From Epinephelus fuscoguttatus (Eukaryota; Chordata; Actinopteri; Perciformes; Serranidae): DNA of 64,000 bases. The stretch is from positions 4,049,826-4,113,825 of the forward strand of contig NC_064770.1 of assembly GCF_011397635.1 (NCBI RefSeq). Direction: 5' to 3'. The notes beneath the pieces are model-generated. The model searched no databases. It saw only the letters and a program-made list of their open reading frames with translations, and was not told the origin of the DNA. Numbering within the stretch: the first letter of the stretch is position 1; the number at the start of each line of letters is the position of its first letter. Shown in pieces: positions 1 through 11,921 of this stretch. The position numbers and the translations under genes are program-made.

Positions 1-1247
1 TAGAGGAAAAACATCTGCTAGGCACTAGGCTAATTTATGCAATGTAAACATGCTGAGCTAATTATGAGTGATAAGCAAAAATCAATTGTTTTGTCCATAA
101 AGCTTGACAGTAATTACTGAGCTGAATGGGATACTGTTGTTGGATGATCTTGTTGTTGTGTTTTATGGCTGTTTGGAGAAGTTTTCCTGTAGGGCTTTAA
201 GCCAGAAATTCCTGAAGTTTTATGAAAAAGAGGATGGTTTGGTTTAAAATGAAAAAATTTCTTCCAGAAATGTCTCTCTGACAGAAAGCCCTGAAGGTTA
301 ACTTCTCCCATTTGCTGTTTTATTCGTGTTAGTGGAAGCAGTTTAAAGTGAACTTTACCGTAGTTCTTAATTATGTGTTGTTTTCATCTTTTATGGCCAA
401 AAGTAAAAAAAAACAAAAAAGCAGAAGGCAGCATCTTCTGTAACAGACTTTGTTAAATGGGCACATTGCCTAATATCAACCCCTGAATCAGATCGAATCG
501 AAATCGTATCATGGCAGACTTTGTAATATCGGAAAATAAGATATAGTTGTCCAAAGAATAGATATAATATTGTATCATGATGAAACTGGTGATTTACACC
601 CCTAATTATAATGTTTTGCAAAAACTCTTTTCTGGCCATTATTTAGCACCATAACTCAGGAACAGAAGGGGAGACATTTGGTCAGATAATGAATTGGTGA
701 CACTAACCTTGGGTGTCCAGCTTGGGTGTCTCATCCATTGTAGATCAGATGTGCTATCGAGTTGAAGATTCGTGAAGCAACCATGATTTTAATTTGTAGC
801 TTTTTTTGCAGCAGCATCCATATTTGAAGCATTGTCACTGTCATGGCTACATGTGAGTCTGGACAGACATGAATGTAAACTGTAACTGCAGCTTGATCAA
901 TTGGCGGAGACGTACAACCATGAGGTGGTAATTCTAGTTTGGTTCTAGTCTTGTCTTAGACATGTTATTCATCAAGAGGTAATGGCAGGATTTTAGAAAA
1001 GCAAAATTATATTGAACTATTCATAATGGCTCAGAGTTGAGGACTTCCAGTCCATTGTGTTATGACTGAAGTAGTGACTCATATACTTATTAAATAGGCC
1101 GATTGGATCTTTAAACAGCATTTTATAGCCACAATCTTGTCCAAGCAGTTTTAAAAGTTTTAAGAAATTGCAGTGATGCAGAATTTTGATGGTAAATATT
1201 CTCTGTATCATCTGCGAAACTTTGTAATTTTGTTGATCCTAACATAG
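1..1247 (+). other. Intronic sequence of nbr1, no exon seen
   Basis: This stretch lies immediately 5' of the first nbr1 exon visible in the window and is most simply an nbr1 intron. I see no open frame with nbr1-like sequence. It contains a copy of a dispersed fish repeat (about 585-915, listed separately). The end at 1230-1247 has a plausible branch point (cctaac) just before the AG acceptor. Confidence 0.6.
585..915 (+). repeat. Dispersed repeat family A, 3' portion
   Basis: This is the 3' part of a repeat found five times in the window (also about 32390-32990, 34600-35030, 39460-40090 and 43330-43575). Shared landmarks are 'tctggccatta', 'aggaacagaaggggagaca', 'ttggtgacactaa' and the tail 'ggacagacatgaatgtaaact'. 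The 5' part of the family, with its 'caaatttggcacaaa' and 'aaggtcactgtgac' motifs, is missing here. It has no coding capacity, and I cannot assign it to a superfamily. Confidence 0.75.
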
Positions 1248-4200
1248 TTGAAGGTGAGGAGTCACACATGGAGAACATCAGTGTGGAGTCCAGGGTGAAG
1301 CAGAGAGAGAAAGGTCCAGAGGAGAAGAAGGAGAAAGAAGTAGAGGAGAAGAGAGACGGGACGAGGAGTCGCTCCTCCTCCACCTCCTCAGAGGATTACA
1401 TCATCATTCTCCCTGACTGCTTTGATACCAGTCGGCCACTGGGGGAGTCCATGTACAGGTATGTGACTCGTTGGCTGGGCAGGAACAGCACCTGTCACCG
1501 TGCAGTTTCAGTTCAGACGATGGGAATCTGCTGTCAATAAAATCTGTGGTGCCTGCAGAAACATGGTTACAAGCAAGTAGAATTTATACACAAGACCAAT
1601 ATGGTTTAGATGTATTTTAAAAAATGAATTGAGGACCTCCAACATGGCCACATTCTTTTCAGTTTTCCCACTCTGTGTCCCATTGCAGCTCTGCTTTGTC
1701 CCAGCCTGGTGACATCCCAGCTAAGACCCCCACAGATCTAGAAACCCCATCGCTAGACCACCTACACAGTTCCACCACACAGGAGGAGTTGGATGAGGCA
1801 GATGAAGCTGCAGCAGCTCCAGGGACAGGGGTGTCAGGCACCAGCAGCGCCAATGACATGCTTTGTACGTCTCAGACACTGGATGATGAGCCGCTGACAC
1901 CTGAAGTGGTAGCACCACCTACAGCCATCGTCACACCAAGGTCAGTATGTTGCATGGGATACAAACCAAGCGACTGCAGGCCTTTATTTGGAACAGGCTT
2001 ATATTTGAGATATGCCTTTACTTCTAGTTTCCTCTGATTTTTACAAGTATATTTCATCCTGTCATAAGAAGCCCCGTAGTTTTTTAATCCGTCCCTTTTT
2101 TATTTGCTTCTGATGCAAACTCATCATCTCTATGTTTACCTTTTGTCTTGATAAATTCAGTATAATATACATAATGCTAATTCCAGCAACACAGTTATGT
2201 CATATCACCACTCTGCTGCTGTGACACTTGAGACACAGTGCTAATTTTTTTCACATATTATTTCCAGTGGCACCAACGTTTTTTTGTTAAGCTACTATCA
2301 ATGAAACACTGCACTTCCTTTGCAGTTATTTCACATAAAGGCTTTAGGTGCCTCAAAGGTCATCATCACTCCCATTCTTAGTAGGACTCAAACAGGAAGT
2401 AGAAGGAGGAAATTTTGAGCTTTACCGACAGTTGTTAAACTGTCGGTAATTTTATGTCGGTCCCCAGTGTTTGTTGCACTGGTTGTAAATATTTAAAATA
2501 TGTCTCGCTCTTGTTGTGCAGTCCAGGAAGCAGTGTAGAAACAGATGTTGACCCTGCTGCTGCCGGGCAAGGGGAAGACAGTTCTGAATTGTACCAAACT
2601 GAGGATGGTAAGCATATCACTGCATTACTGCCAATGATATAACAAGACTATGGGCTGTTTCACACCTAGCTTGTTTAGTCTGGATTTTAAGACTTTTCCC
2701 TTTTGATCTAACCAGAATTACTACCACTTTGGAATTTTTTACTTTTAATTATATTTTGTCTTTGTATGTATGTCCGGTTTGTCTTTAACTTTGTATGCTT
2801 TTCTGTGTTGACCAGGCCACTCTTGGGAATGAAACTCATTAGCTGTGTTCGAAATCATTCACTCATTCACTACTCCCTTCTCACTATACAGGGAGTTCAA
2901 TGTAGAGGACTTTAAAGTGAACTCATCTGGAACATGAAAAACACTTTCAGAGACTACTCAGGTTATTTTGTCGGTGTCGTTAATAACGTCATTGCTGTTG
3001 CACAACTAACACATATCATATCAATGTTGGCTTAATTCATAACAAATGCTGACATGCATATATGTAATAAATACATTATGTTATAATGTACGTTTATTTT
3101 CTCCCAATTAATAAAGAACATTACAAAGTACTTTGTGGCCGTTTGTATTGTTATGCACTGCTCTGCTCCTATTAAACATATTAACATTTTACTGGCAGAC
3201 AGACAGGAGGACAAAGAGCAGGGGGATTGCAACCTGTCCTAAAAAACAGTAAAATAAACTTCAAACATATCATCGAAAGTAAAACATGTACAACAGGTAG
3301 CAATTGAGTTACTCTCTCTCATCTGTGTATCTATTTTGTCCGTACCAAACAGTCCGCCCGTTCCTTTAGCGCAATATAGGGCATAATAATTCTCGCTGTA
3401 CATTCGGACAGCACTACAAAGTGGCGAAGTCACTATATAGTGGACTATATAGTGAGTAGTGAGTGATTTCGAACACACCCAATGTATCAATTACCTGTTT
3501 AAATAAAGGTTAAATAAAAATAAAATAGGTTTGAACCCTCTCCCAGACCAAACCCTGGCCCAGATAAAACTGAACAATGGTACAGTTTGTTTCCAGTGTC
3601 AAAACTTTTTTTTTTTTTTTTTTTTACATTCTAGACTTTCAGACCAATTACAGGAAGTTCTGGCAGGCTATCTGTAGAACTGGAAAAAGGAACAGAATAA
3701 ACTGCAATAGCACACAAGGAGAGTAGGAGACCAAATGTATAACTGACATTTGGTCCAATGATTTTATAAAGACTCATTTTTTCTTCATTCATTCTAACTA
3801 TGATAGAAAGCTACCTTTGATATCAACAGCTACCTTTGAATGGACGACACTTGGACAGCAGACACTCGTCTACAAACAAATCAATTGCAATTATTGTGAG
3901 AAACAACACACGTAGGGGATGACAACAGGACATACACTGTAGATGTGTCATGTATAGTCCTTTAATGCACTTGCATAATTGCAGTGTGAAAACAAAACCA
4001 ATTGCGTCAAATGTAATATAACAAAAACACAAACTTTGGCCCTAACAGTCTTCAGCCACACTCGCAGCTTGCAGCACTGAGGCACGGCTGCTTTTAGCAT
4101 CTTGTAATTTTTGCTGGTATTGACTAAGTGTTTCACAGATGTTGACAGATATAGATGGGAATAAAGATATGTTTTACTTTTTAAACTGGATTGATGTATG

Positions 4201-7200
4201 AAGGAGTGGAGGATAATGTGATGTTTCTCCCACAGCCTCTGGTCCTGAACAAGCTCCGACAAATGATAATGAAGCTACTGAGGACATAGAGGAGGACAAC
4301 CCTGAAGACCCCAGGTGTCACAGACACACACACATTCACATTCTGACACACAGTCAAACTCAAACCAGCATATATAGTCTACAAGAGCATCAGCTTGTTG
4401 AATAAAGGAAACATCGTTCTACTGGCTGTATCAAGGCCCTCTAGCCCAAGCTTATTAATGCCATTTCACTCCGTTTAAGTGAAACTCCATTTTCCATTTC
4501 CATTTTCATTCGCTTATCTGGGGCCGGGTCGTGGGGGCAGCAGGCTGAGCAAAGCACCCAAGACATCCCTCTCACCAGCGATGCTTGAGCGATGTTTTCA
4601 GCTCCTCCTGGGAAACCCCAAGGCATTTCCAGGCCAGATGAGATATGTAATCCCTCCAGCATGTTCTGGGTCTGCCCCAGGGCCTTCTACCAGTGGGATA
4701 TGCCTGAAACACCTCTGATGGGAGGCACCCAGACGCCATCCTGATCAGATGCCTGAACCACCTCAGCTGACCCCTCTCGACGTGAAGGGGCAGCGGCTCT
4801 ACTCCAAGCTCCCTCTGCATGTCTGAGCTCCTCCCCCTATCTCTAAGGCTGAGCCCAGCCACCCTACAGAGGGAACTCACTTCACCTGCTTGTATCTGCG
4901 ATGTCATTCTTTTGGTCACTACCCTGAGCTCATGACCATAGGTGAGGGTTGGGACGTAGATGAACCAGTAAATGGAAAACTTTGCCTTGCAGCCCAGCTT
5001 TCTCTTCACTATGGTGGTCCAGCACAGCGCCCGCATTTCTGCAGAGTCAGACACTGTGCCAAACTGCCGATCCATCTCATGCTCCATTTTACACTCACTA
5101 GTGAACAAGACCCTGGCATACTTGGACTCCCTCACTCTCTCCCAACTGAGAGGGGGCGATCCACTGTTTTAGGGCAGAGAACCATGGCAGTGAAACTGTT
5201 TTGCATAAAAACCTGGTCACAACAGAAAATGGTACAGGGCAAGATGTTGTTCTAAAAACTTGGTGGTGGCTAGTTAGGGAACTATTGTAGCTGGTAAGCT
5301 AAGCACTGATGCATGAGCTAGCTGGCTCATTTTCACAGAGTCACAAAAACTCCAGAACTTCTTTCTGTTTTGTATTGGTCTGTTTACTCTCCTGGCATTT
5401 TGTTCTATTATTACTATTATTATTACTTACTATTGTTAATGGTGAGTGGACTGCACTTGTATAGCGCTGTTCTTAGTGTTGCTTTCATCAACGAAAAGTA
5501 TGACTAAATATCGTTGTCAACGAACCTTTATCACGTGACGAAAATGAGACGAGACGCAACGTAAATGGTGGTCATGTGACGATAACTATAATTAAATATA
5601 TAATGCAATATTGTTGACGAATAAAAATGAGACTAAATGTGATTTACAAAATAAAACCTCTACTAAAATGTCTCTTCATTTTTGTTGACCAAAACGAGAC
5701 GAGACAAAATAACGTTATAATGTTTAGTCGCGTTATTATTTTGCAGTATTTCTGTTTCCTAGGCTGTGCGTCGCACTGCGCAGAGGGATTACAGCCGTGA
5801 AGATATACAGTACAACATCACTCACTCTCATGTGATATTGCTTTTATACAACAGTTCAACAACAGCTTAACCCTATGGGCCCGAATGATGCATAGTGCGT
5901 CCAAATTCACACCTGTTCTTTTCTACTAATTTTCTCCGCGACCATGCGTCATAGTGAGAAGCCACGCATATCACGTGAAACAGCAGAACTGTAGCTTTCC
6001 GACAAGGCCAAGCACTTGTCGGTAGTCCAATGTTTTCAAAGCAAAAAATGATAAATTTACACTAAAATTATATATAACAGAGCTTTCATACAGCTTTGCA
6101 CACACATTACTCTTGGATGGGTTACTCATGAATGCAGGCTCGCACAGAAATGCCACGCATATCACATGAAAGCACAGGAGCAGAGCTTTCCAATGATACC
6201 ACACATCATTGTGCTGTCATCCCATCATGCTATAAATCCAGATCAATTGTCTACAAAATAAAAACCTGACGAATTTCTTTACAATCCATTATACAAATCT
6301 TGTTATCAGTCACTTCATATAGTGAGGAATATCGTATCTTACCACGTCTTAGGCTTGCGCGTGTTTCTCCCTGTCTATTCACATTTGTAGTCCGGCTTTC
6401 AAGATGCAAATATCTCCATATTGTCCAGTTGACACTCCATCAAACTTTGTATGACAAGACCAGCCACTTCACCTTTGCGCACCCAGACAACTGCAGCCTA
6501 ATGCATGCTGACAGGGCCGCAGTCACCATATACATTGAGGGGGACACGTGCCCCCCCCCTACCCACCGATGCCCAAAATGTCTCCCCAGTATATAACTGA
6601 AACTGAAAAACAAGTATTATCTTGGAGGACATCACTGCACTTGGTTGACTATTTTTCTATGATCTTAGATGTAAATATTGCATATTTCTTTCAGATAAAA
6701 CACATTTTTGACTCGTGAATGAGTCAATGGAATTTCTTGAAATAATGAAAAAATACTGGCAATCATGTCCGCCTGGCACAAACAACATGTTTTGGACAGC
6801 TGTGTAGTGACAGAATGTCCCACCATCATGGTTCTTATACTGCCACATTCCAGAGAGTCTCCCCTCTTCATATATGGCAGAATATGTCATTTTCCAACTT
6901 GCTAATAATGAGATAAATGTAAAAATGTAAGAATTTAGTAACACAGATTTGTTTTTTTCATTGATATAAAATTAATATAAAATACAGGCACATAGAAGGA
7001 CATGAAATGATGGCAAATCTGGTTAGCCCAGATTGAAAAAAAAAAACAAGATATAGCATGTGTATGTAGCCTTTATAATGACTGTGATATGAGCTTAAAA
7101 GTAAAGGCAGTAAAAATACCCCAAAAACGCCTAGGGCCCATAGGGTTAAACAGCAATGCTGAGTAAGGAAATGTTAACAAAAGGTGATGAAATAAATTTT

Positions 7201-9907
7201 TAAGTATGTTATGTAGCTCCGCGAAAAAAAAACAGTTCCCCCAGTCTGCTGCCAGGCAACGCGGCACACACATCAGGAACTCACAAGCTACTTTGTATTT
7301 ACATTAATCTGCAACTGTGTAACTTCGTCCAGTTCAGCTGATGAAACGTTGGCAAACCTGGATGTTGGCACGGCCGGATTCAGCTTCCACTCTCCCTCAT
7401 CCTCATCAGATGATCATTGATAATTCCTGTCCGTTATCGCTTAATTTTTTCTCCTCTCCAGTTTGTTGAGGTCGGCTGGTGTTACACAAACACACCTGGA
7501 GGTCTGCACAGAAGAGTCCTGGCTTTCCTTTTCTTTGTCCTCTCCTGACGACCACTCATAATTTAATTCAAATGTAATTTGGGGGAAAATATCCATCTTC
7601 TTGGTGTAACGCTATAGTGTCAGTTTGTGTCAATGTAGCGAGTGTGACAGTTGGTGAATTAACGGCTGTATTTATATTTATGACACCTGTGAACGGAGTG
7701 ATTTTACTGTTACATGTCCCAGTGATGTTATACTCTATACCAGCACTCACGGAATGCCTCTCGTCCAATCAAATTACTCGGTCGGAACTAACTGTTGTAT
7801 AAATAAATATATATAGCTCTAACTGGGAGCTAATTTAGAAAAGAAAATTTTGGTTTGGTTATACTATACTAGGTACTTAATTATACTATATTGACTGGGT
7901 ATAATAGAATTGCATTACTAAAAACTGACTAAAATACAATTTTCATTTACTAAATCTAGACTAAAATGTCATCAGTTTTCGTCAACTAAAACGAGACGAA
8001 AATAGTCATGGATTATTCTGACTAAAATAAGACTAAAATGCTCAGACTTTTAGTTGACTTTAGTATGAACATGACTAAAACTAATAAAAACTAAAATAAC
8101 AGTTTGACACAAAGACTAGACTAAAACTAAAATTTAACTAAAAACCACTCAAAGCACTTTTACACTACATCACATTCGCACACTGGTGCTACCGTACAAA
8201 GCCCCACCTACAACTGAGTAACCATTCCCACACACTTACACACCAATAGAACAGCCATCTGGGAGCAATTTGGGGTTCAGTATCTCACCCAAGGATAATT
8301 CAGCATGCAGACTGGAGGACTAGTGGACAATCCGCTCTACCAACTGTTAGCACAATTGTACATGATTTAATTCAAGACTTTTATCTGAGCAAACAAAATA
8401 GCTAATGCTTGCCGACGGTCAGGTAGCAAGCTTGTTAGCACTGTTGATGACAATAGCTTAATTTTCAGAGAAAGTTTTTTCTGTAAAGACAAAAGTCAAA
8501 ATTTGTTATTTATTTTCCTTTTTCAAACCTATGTTCTGTGTTGTAATATTAGTAGTAGTCAGTAATGTATTGCATCATGTTTGAAGAGCTTAATAACTAT
8601 GTAGTTTATGGAAAGTGACACAAGAGGGCAGCACTGAGACACATTTTGGATGTAACCTCTTTATTGTCTCTTCTCAGGCACCCAGGCATCACCAGTGGTC
8701 TGGTGAAAGGAGCTCTGTCAGTAGCTGCCTCTGCCTACAAAGCTCTGTTCACTGGACAAGGCCCTACACAGGTCAGCAAGCAGTTTATATCTTACAATCT
8801 TATTTCACGCCTCATGTTGTTAGGAAGTTCACGGTTATCTCAAAGTACATAAAAGGGGAGATTCCAGCCAAATTTTTCTTGGGTCTGATTTGAGTCCGAG
8901 TCCTTCAATATTAGGTGTTTGCCAATATCAAGGCTAAACCTATATTTTTATGATGCAACATTTTCCTATTTCTGTAAATTATGGATAAGGTCTGCGATCA
9001 CCAGAAAAATGTTGGCATTGTACATTTTAGCAAACCGCTAGTAAGTTGCATTTGTAAAGTATTACATAGCAGATACATTGAAATTTAAGGTTTCAACAAC
9101 ACCAGCTCAACGTGTGGTTAGGTTTAGGCACAAAACCACATGGTTATGGTTAAGAAAAGATCATGTTTTGGCTTTAAAAACCTGGTCCACTGCTATCATC
9201 TTAAATAGAACAAATGAAATAATATTTCTACAGCATTTGTTTTCATCTATGTCAAATAAAGTTACACACACGACAAATGCTTCAGCATGTTGGTGGTAGG
9301 GCTGCACGATACTGGGAAAAATTGACATTGCGATTTTTTTGCCCCCAGTGATATATATTGCAATTTATATATTTTTTTTAAGGATGCATTTTTTTCCACC
9401 AAATGACTTCAGTAGCTCTACTTGGTGAGAATTAATCATTCTGGAATTATTAGGATGATACTGCTTTGAATGCAACAGCATAAAATGTGCTGAAAATAGG
9501 CATTTGTTCAGTGAAACCACCATCTCTTTCAGAGTTTCCCCTATATGCAGCGGCGCACCGCCACTCCTGAAATATGATCGCTGCTTTCTTAGTAACTACC
9601 GTTATATTATTTGGCACTACAGAAGCTTCATATCCAGGTCAATTCACACACCTGTGAGAGAGGAGAGGGCTCCCTCTTATCTCTTCATAAACTAAAGTTA
9701 TATGAATTTGCACGAGGAACGCTTCATATAATAATATAACAATATGCTGTTTATCGTGTTATACGGTGAAACGTTTCACCTTATAACGTGATGACTTATA
9801 TTGTTTACACGACGGCCTGTCATTTCTGTCTCTCTGTATTGCGCGCGGCAGAGTTCGGCTCCGATGCGCACATACACACACACACACATACACACAAACA
9901 AACACAT

Positions 9908-9960
<53 letters not shown>

Positions 9961-11921
9961 AGCACACTAGAGCGTGGCTCGGGTCGCATTTTCCAGAGTC
10001 CGAGACAATTATAACCGAGCCTGGCCCGAACCTACAGCACGGCACTGTACACTGTACTGTCAAAGGAGCGGAGCCTAAATAACAAATTCCAGCCCTTGAA
10101 TAGGCCGTTTATTCTTTATTCCACTAAATTAGACATCTTTTGTTGGTCTGTCATTAAAACGGAAGCGAGTTTTACGCACATCACTCTGCAATTTAAGCAG
10201 AGTGATGCAAGCCACATCGCAAGCCCGGGATGTAAATATTGCACATGTGCTTCATGATGGCGATGCTTAAAGCATATACTATTGTTCAGGCCTAGTTGGT
10301 GGTGTTTCCGCCCTTGCATGTAATTACGGTGCTGCATAAATTGCACGTTGCGCTGCGAGTATTCTTGGTGAATTGAAGCCACGCTTTGGACCGCTTCTGT
10401 CTCACCGCCATTACGTCTTCTTTGTTGTTTAATATGCTGCTGACTGACGAGCGTGACGTGCGTCATCGACGTAAAGATTCGGCGTGAAAAGAATCGATAG
10501 GGGAATAAGCATTAAGGTTAATGATGTCGATGAATTGAACCAGATGGAACCAGTCCTTAACAGGAACCGGTTCTTGATTCCCATCCCTATTTCTCTTACA
10601 AGTGCTTCTAATGGCATTTGCAAAAATCCACCATGGCTGAAAACTGTCAAACTGGGCAGCGCTGATCAAATATAAATCATCAATCAATCAATCATATAAA
10701 TAAATATAAAAGATTCTGTCACTGCATTGCCTGTTTCTCACCTCAAATGTTTTTGGAAAAATATTTTAGTGACTGTTTAACTGTAAAATGACAACGTTTG
10801 TGATCCGGAAAACCATGACATGAAAACAGTCAAGTTGAAATGAAGCACTGTCCACTGGCCAGAGCAAAACTTTCGTATTTTACAGCTAAGCAGTACACTA
10901 AAATATGTTTCTCATCTGATTAGTTGTTTACTTAAGCCGCAGTGGATACTTGCAAATGCCATTAGGAGCACTACAGTAGGGCTGGGTATCGCCACAGATT
11001 TCCTGAAACGATTCGATTCCGATTCAAGGGGTCCCGATTTGATCCGATATCGATTCGATTTGTGATTTTTCAGTAACAATACCAATTTTTGCTAGTATGT
11101 GAAAGAGATTCTCAGAGAACTAATAGCGTAACATTTACAAGAAGTTATTTTTTAAAAGAATAAATTCACAACAGGATTAAAACTGAATACTTTATAACTA
11201 AATGTTTCTAGAGCAGCAACAGTAATATTAAAACAGCAAAGTCACAATATAAACTCACAATATAATGTCACTGGAAACAAAATGAAAATGTCAATAAAAT
11301 AAATCATATTCCTGAAATCACAATACTGAGTGAAGTTTAGAAAGAATAAAGAACAAAGACATCAGTCAGTATCAGTCCTGCTGTCCTCTCTGCTCCTCCC
11401 TCCGCGGCTGAGGAGACTCGCTGCCTGCAGGTCACATGAAGCTAAACCATTTTAACAGCTGCTGTTGTTTCAGCTTGTTAGTAACAATTTGCTATGAGAT
11501 GGAAAGCGCTGTGTGCTTGTTTATAACATCATAATAGTGGTAATGAGAGACTGTGGACAGAGCAGACTGAACTTTTCTCCAAAAGGTTACCTGTTGCTGA
11601 TCAGCTGTATTGATAAAGTATTGGCTTTTTCCTCGAGGAGATTTTATTGCACTCACAGTAACAAGCATAGTTGTCATCAGCTCAAGTTATCTTCAGCTCT
11701 CTGGCATGTCAGATTTCATAGACTGATAAGATCTTCTTTCTACACAGCCTCCAGTGGATTCTTCCACCCAGGACACCATGATGGCTGTGCTGGTGGAGAT
11801 GGGTTTCGGTGACCGGCCGCTTAACCAAAGGCTGCTGAAAAAATACAACTACAACTTGCTGGACGTGGTCAACGAGCTCGTTCAGATGACTGACAATGAC
11901 TGGTACTCTACACGCTACTGA
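1248..11921 (+). CDS. nbr1: NBR1 autophagy cargo receptor, C-terminal exons (5' end outside window)
   Basis: NBR1 is a selective-autophagy receptor that binds ubiquitinated cargo through a UBA domain and ATG8/LC3 proteins through LIR motifs. Six coding exons with GT-AG sites and consistent phases are 1248-1458, 1689-1940, 2522-2607, 4236-4314, 8678-8771 and 11748-11921 (TGA 11919-11921). Exon 1 carries a charged Glu/Lys stretch, a serine cluster and the LIR core (SEDYIIILPDCFDTSRPLG). Exon 2 begins SALSQPG, which matches the mammalian junction as I know it. Exons 2-4 are acidic and poorly conserved. Exon 5 encodes the amphipathic helix (GLVKGALSVAASAYKALF) that precedes the UBA and is known to help membrane and late-endosome targeting. 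Exon 6 encodes the UBA (VEMGFGDRPLNQRLLKKYN...NDWYSTRY) and the stop. The N-terminal PB1, ZZ and FW domains must lie upstream of the window. The exon 1 acceptor is weak, and its exact first base is the least certain point. I cannot tell which fish co-orthologue (a or b) this is. Confidence 0.95.
2842..3480. mobile_element. Non-autonomous DNA transposon with terminal inverted repeats, in nbr1 intron
   Basis: The left end reads 'tgtgttcgaaatcattcact' and the right end reads 'agtgatttcgaacacaccc', which is its inverted complement with a few mismatches. The element is about 639 bp and contains no credible open frame. It lies in the nbr1 intron between exons 2607 and 4236. I could not fix a target-site duplication, so the superfamily is open. 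Confidence 0.75.
3481..4235. other. nbr1 intron remainder
   Basis: This is unique-looking intron sequence with a poly-T run near 3608-3625. No coding, RNA or regulatory feature is recognisable. Confidence 0.5.
4480..5175 (-). mobile_element. 5'-truncated RTE-clade (Rex3-like) LINE remnant
   Basis: On the - strand, 5135-4572 translates to the C-terminal region of an RTE/Rex3-type non-LTR retrotransposon polyprotein. Diagnostic stretches are YVPTLTYGHE, IQRELG-like (MQRELGVEPL), QLRWFRHLIRM and PTGRRPWGRPRTCWRDYIS. It lacks the endonuclease and most of the reverse transcriptase, so it is a dead, 5'-truncated insertion. It lies inside the nbr1 intron 4315-8677, antisense to nbr1. The clade is assigned from remembered family sequence; a Repbase search would confirm it. 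Confidence 0.85.
5478..8150. mobile_element. Element rich in 'actaaaat/gacgaaaat' motifs, itself interrupted
   Basis: Both ends are built of related short motifs: 'catcaacgaaaagtatgac' and 'aaaacgagacgaga' on the left, and 'gtcaactaaaacgagacga' and 'gactaaaact' on the right. This is typical of an abundant non-autonomous fish DNA transposon, possibly hAT-like. Its middle is interrupted by the TTAA-flanked element at 5871-7145. The exact ends are not determined. Confidence 0.5.
5871..7145. mobile_element. piggyBac-like non-autonomous element with TTAA target sites
   Basis: The left boundary is TTAA (5867-5870) followed by CCCTATGGGCCC; the right boundary is GGGCCCATAGGG followed by TTAA (7146-7149). 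The 12-bp ends are perfect inverted repeats. TTAA duplication with a CCC-type terminus is characteristic of piggyBac. The 1275 bp contain no transposase that I recognise; short frames on both strands look spurious. A direct repeat sits inside ('cacgcatatcac' near 5963 and 6153, each followed by 'agctttcc'), suggesting internal duplication. Confidence 0.85.
8998..9190. repeat. Partial copy of repeat family B
   Basis: It begins 'caccagaaaaatgttggcat', the terminal motif of family B (full copies 18380-18945 and 48058-49171), and contains the family's internal 'ggtttaggcacaaaacca' segment. The other terminus is missing. It lies in the last nbr1 intron. Confidence 0.7.
9297..10294. mobile_element. 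hAT-superfamily non-autonomous element with perfect 8-bp target duplication
   Basis: The left terminus TAGGGCTGCACGATA and right terminus TATTGTTCAGGCCTA (ending at 10294) are imperfect inverted repeats. They are flanked by identical 8-bp direct repeats GTTGGTGG at 9289-9296 and 10295-10302. An 8-bp duplication is the hAT signature. The element is 998 bp, carries a (CA)24 microsatellite, and lies in the last nbr1 intron. Confidence 0.9.
9909..9956. repeat. (CA)n microsatellite
   Basis: An uninterrupted run of about 24 CA units, preceded by an interrupted CA/TA tract from 9871. The apparent Thr-His or Cys-Val frames here are artefacts of the repeat. Confidence 0.97.
10303..11747. other. nbr1 intron with fragments of two further dispersed elements
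   Basis: About 10460-10590 ends in 'ggttcttgattcccatccct', the terminus of a common fish element. About 10975-11100 starts 'tagggctgggtatcgccaca' and contains repeated 'gattcgatt' motifs, another element terminus. I could not find the partner ends. The last part (11461-11747) leads into the acceptor 'tctttctacacag' of the final nbr1 exon. Confidence 0.5.

Larger units (their letters stand above)
5441..8345 (+). repeat. Fish dispersed repeat interrupted by a nested insertion
   Basis: The left part (5441-5477, 'ctgcacttgtatagcgctgt') and the right part (about 8150-8345, 'ccactcaaagcacttttaca' followed by 'gcacactggtgctacc') look like two halves of one common teleost repeat. They are separated by about 2.7 kb of other elements. 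This is the oldest layer of a three-layer nest inside an nbr1 intron. Confidence 0.6.

Noticed and set aside
1..1247. BRCA1 or upstream nbr1 exons
   Set aside because: BRCA1 neighbours NBR1 in vertebrates, but nothing in this stretch resembles BRCA1 or other NBR1 domains; both must lie further upstream.
4890..5255. 121-codon + strand frame
   Set aside because: It is the antisense shadow of the RTE-type LINE remnant on the - strand.
5971..6944. Transposase in the piggyBac-like element
   Set aside because: The frames (up to 98 codons, both strands) lack any DDD-type motif or similarity that I recognise; the element looks non-autonomous.
9759..10082. Cys-Val and Thr-His repeat proteins
   Set aside because: They are translations of the (CA)n microsatellite within the hAT element.
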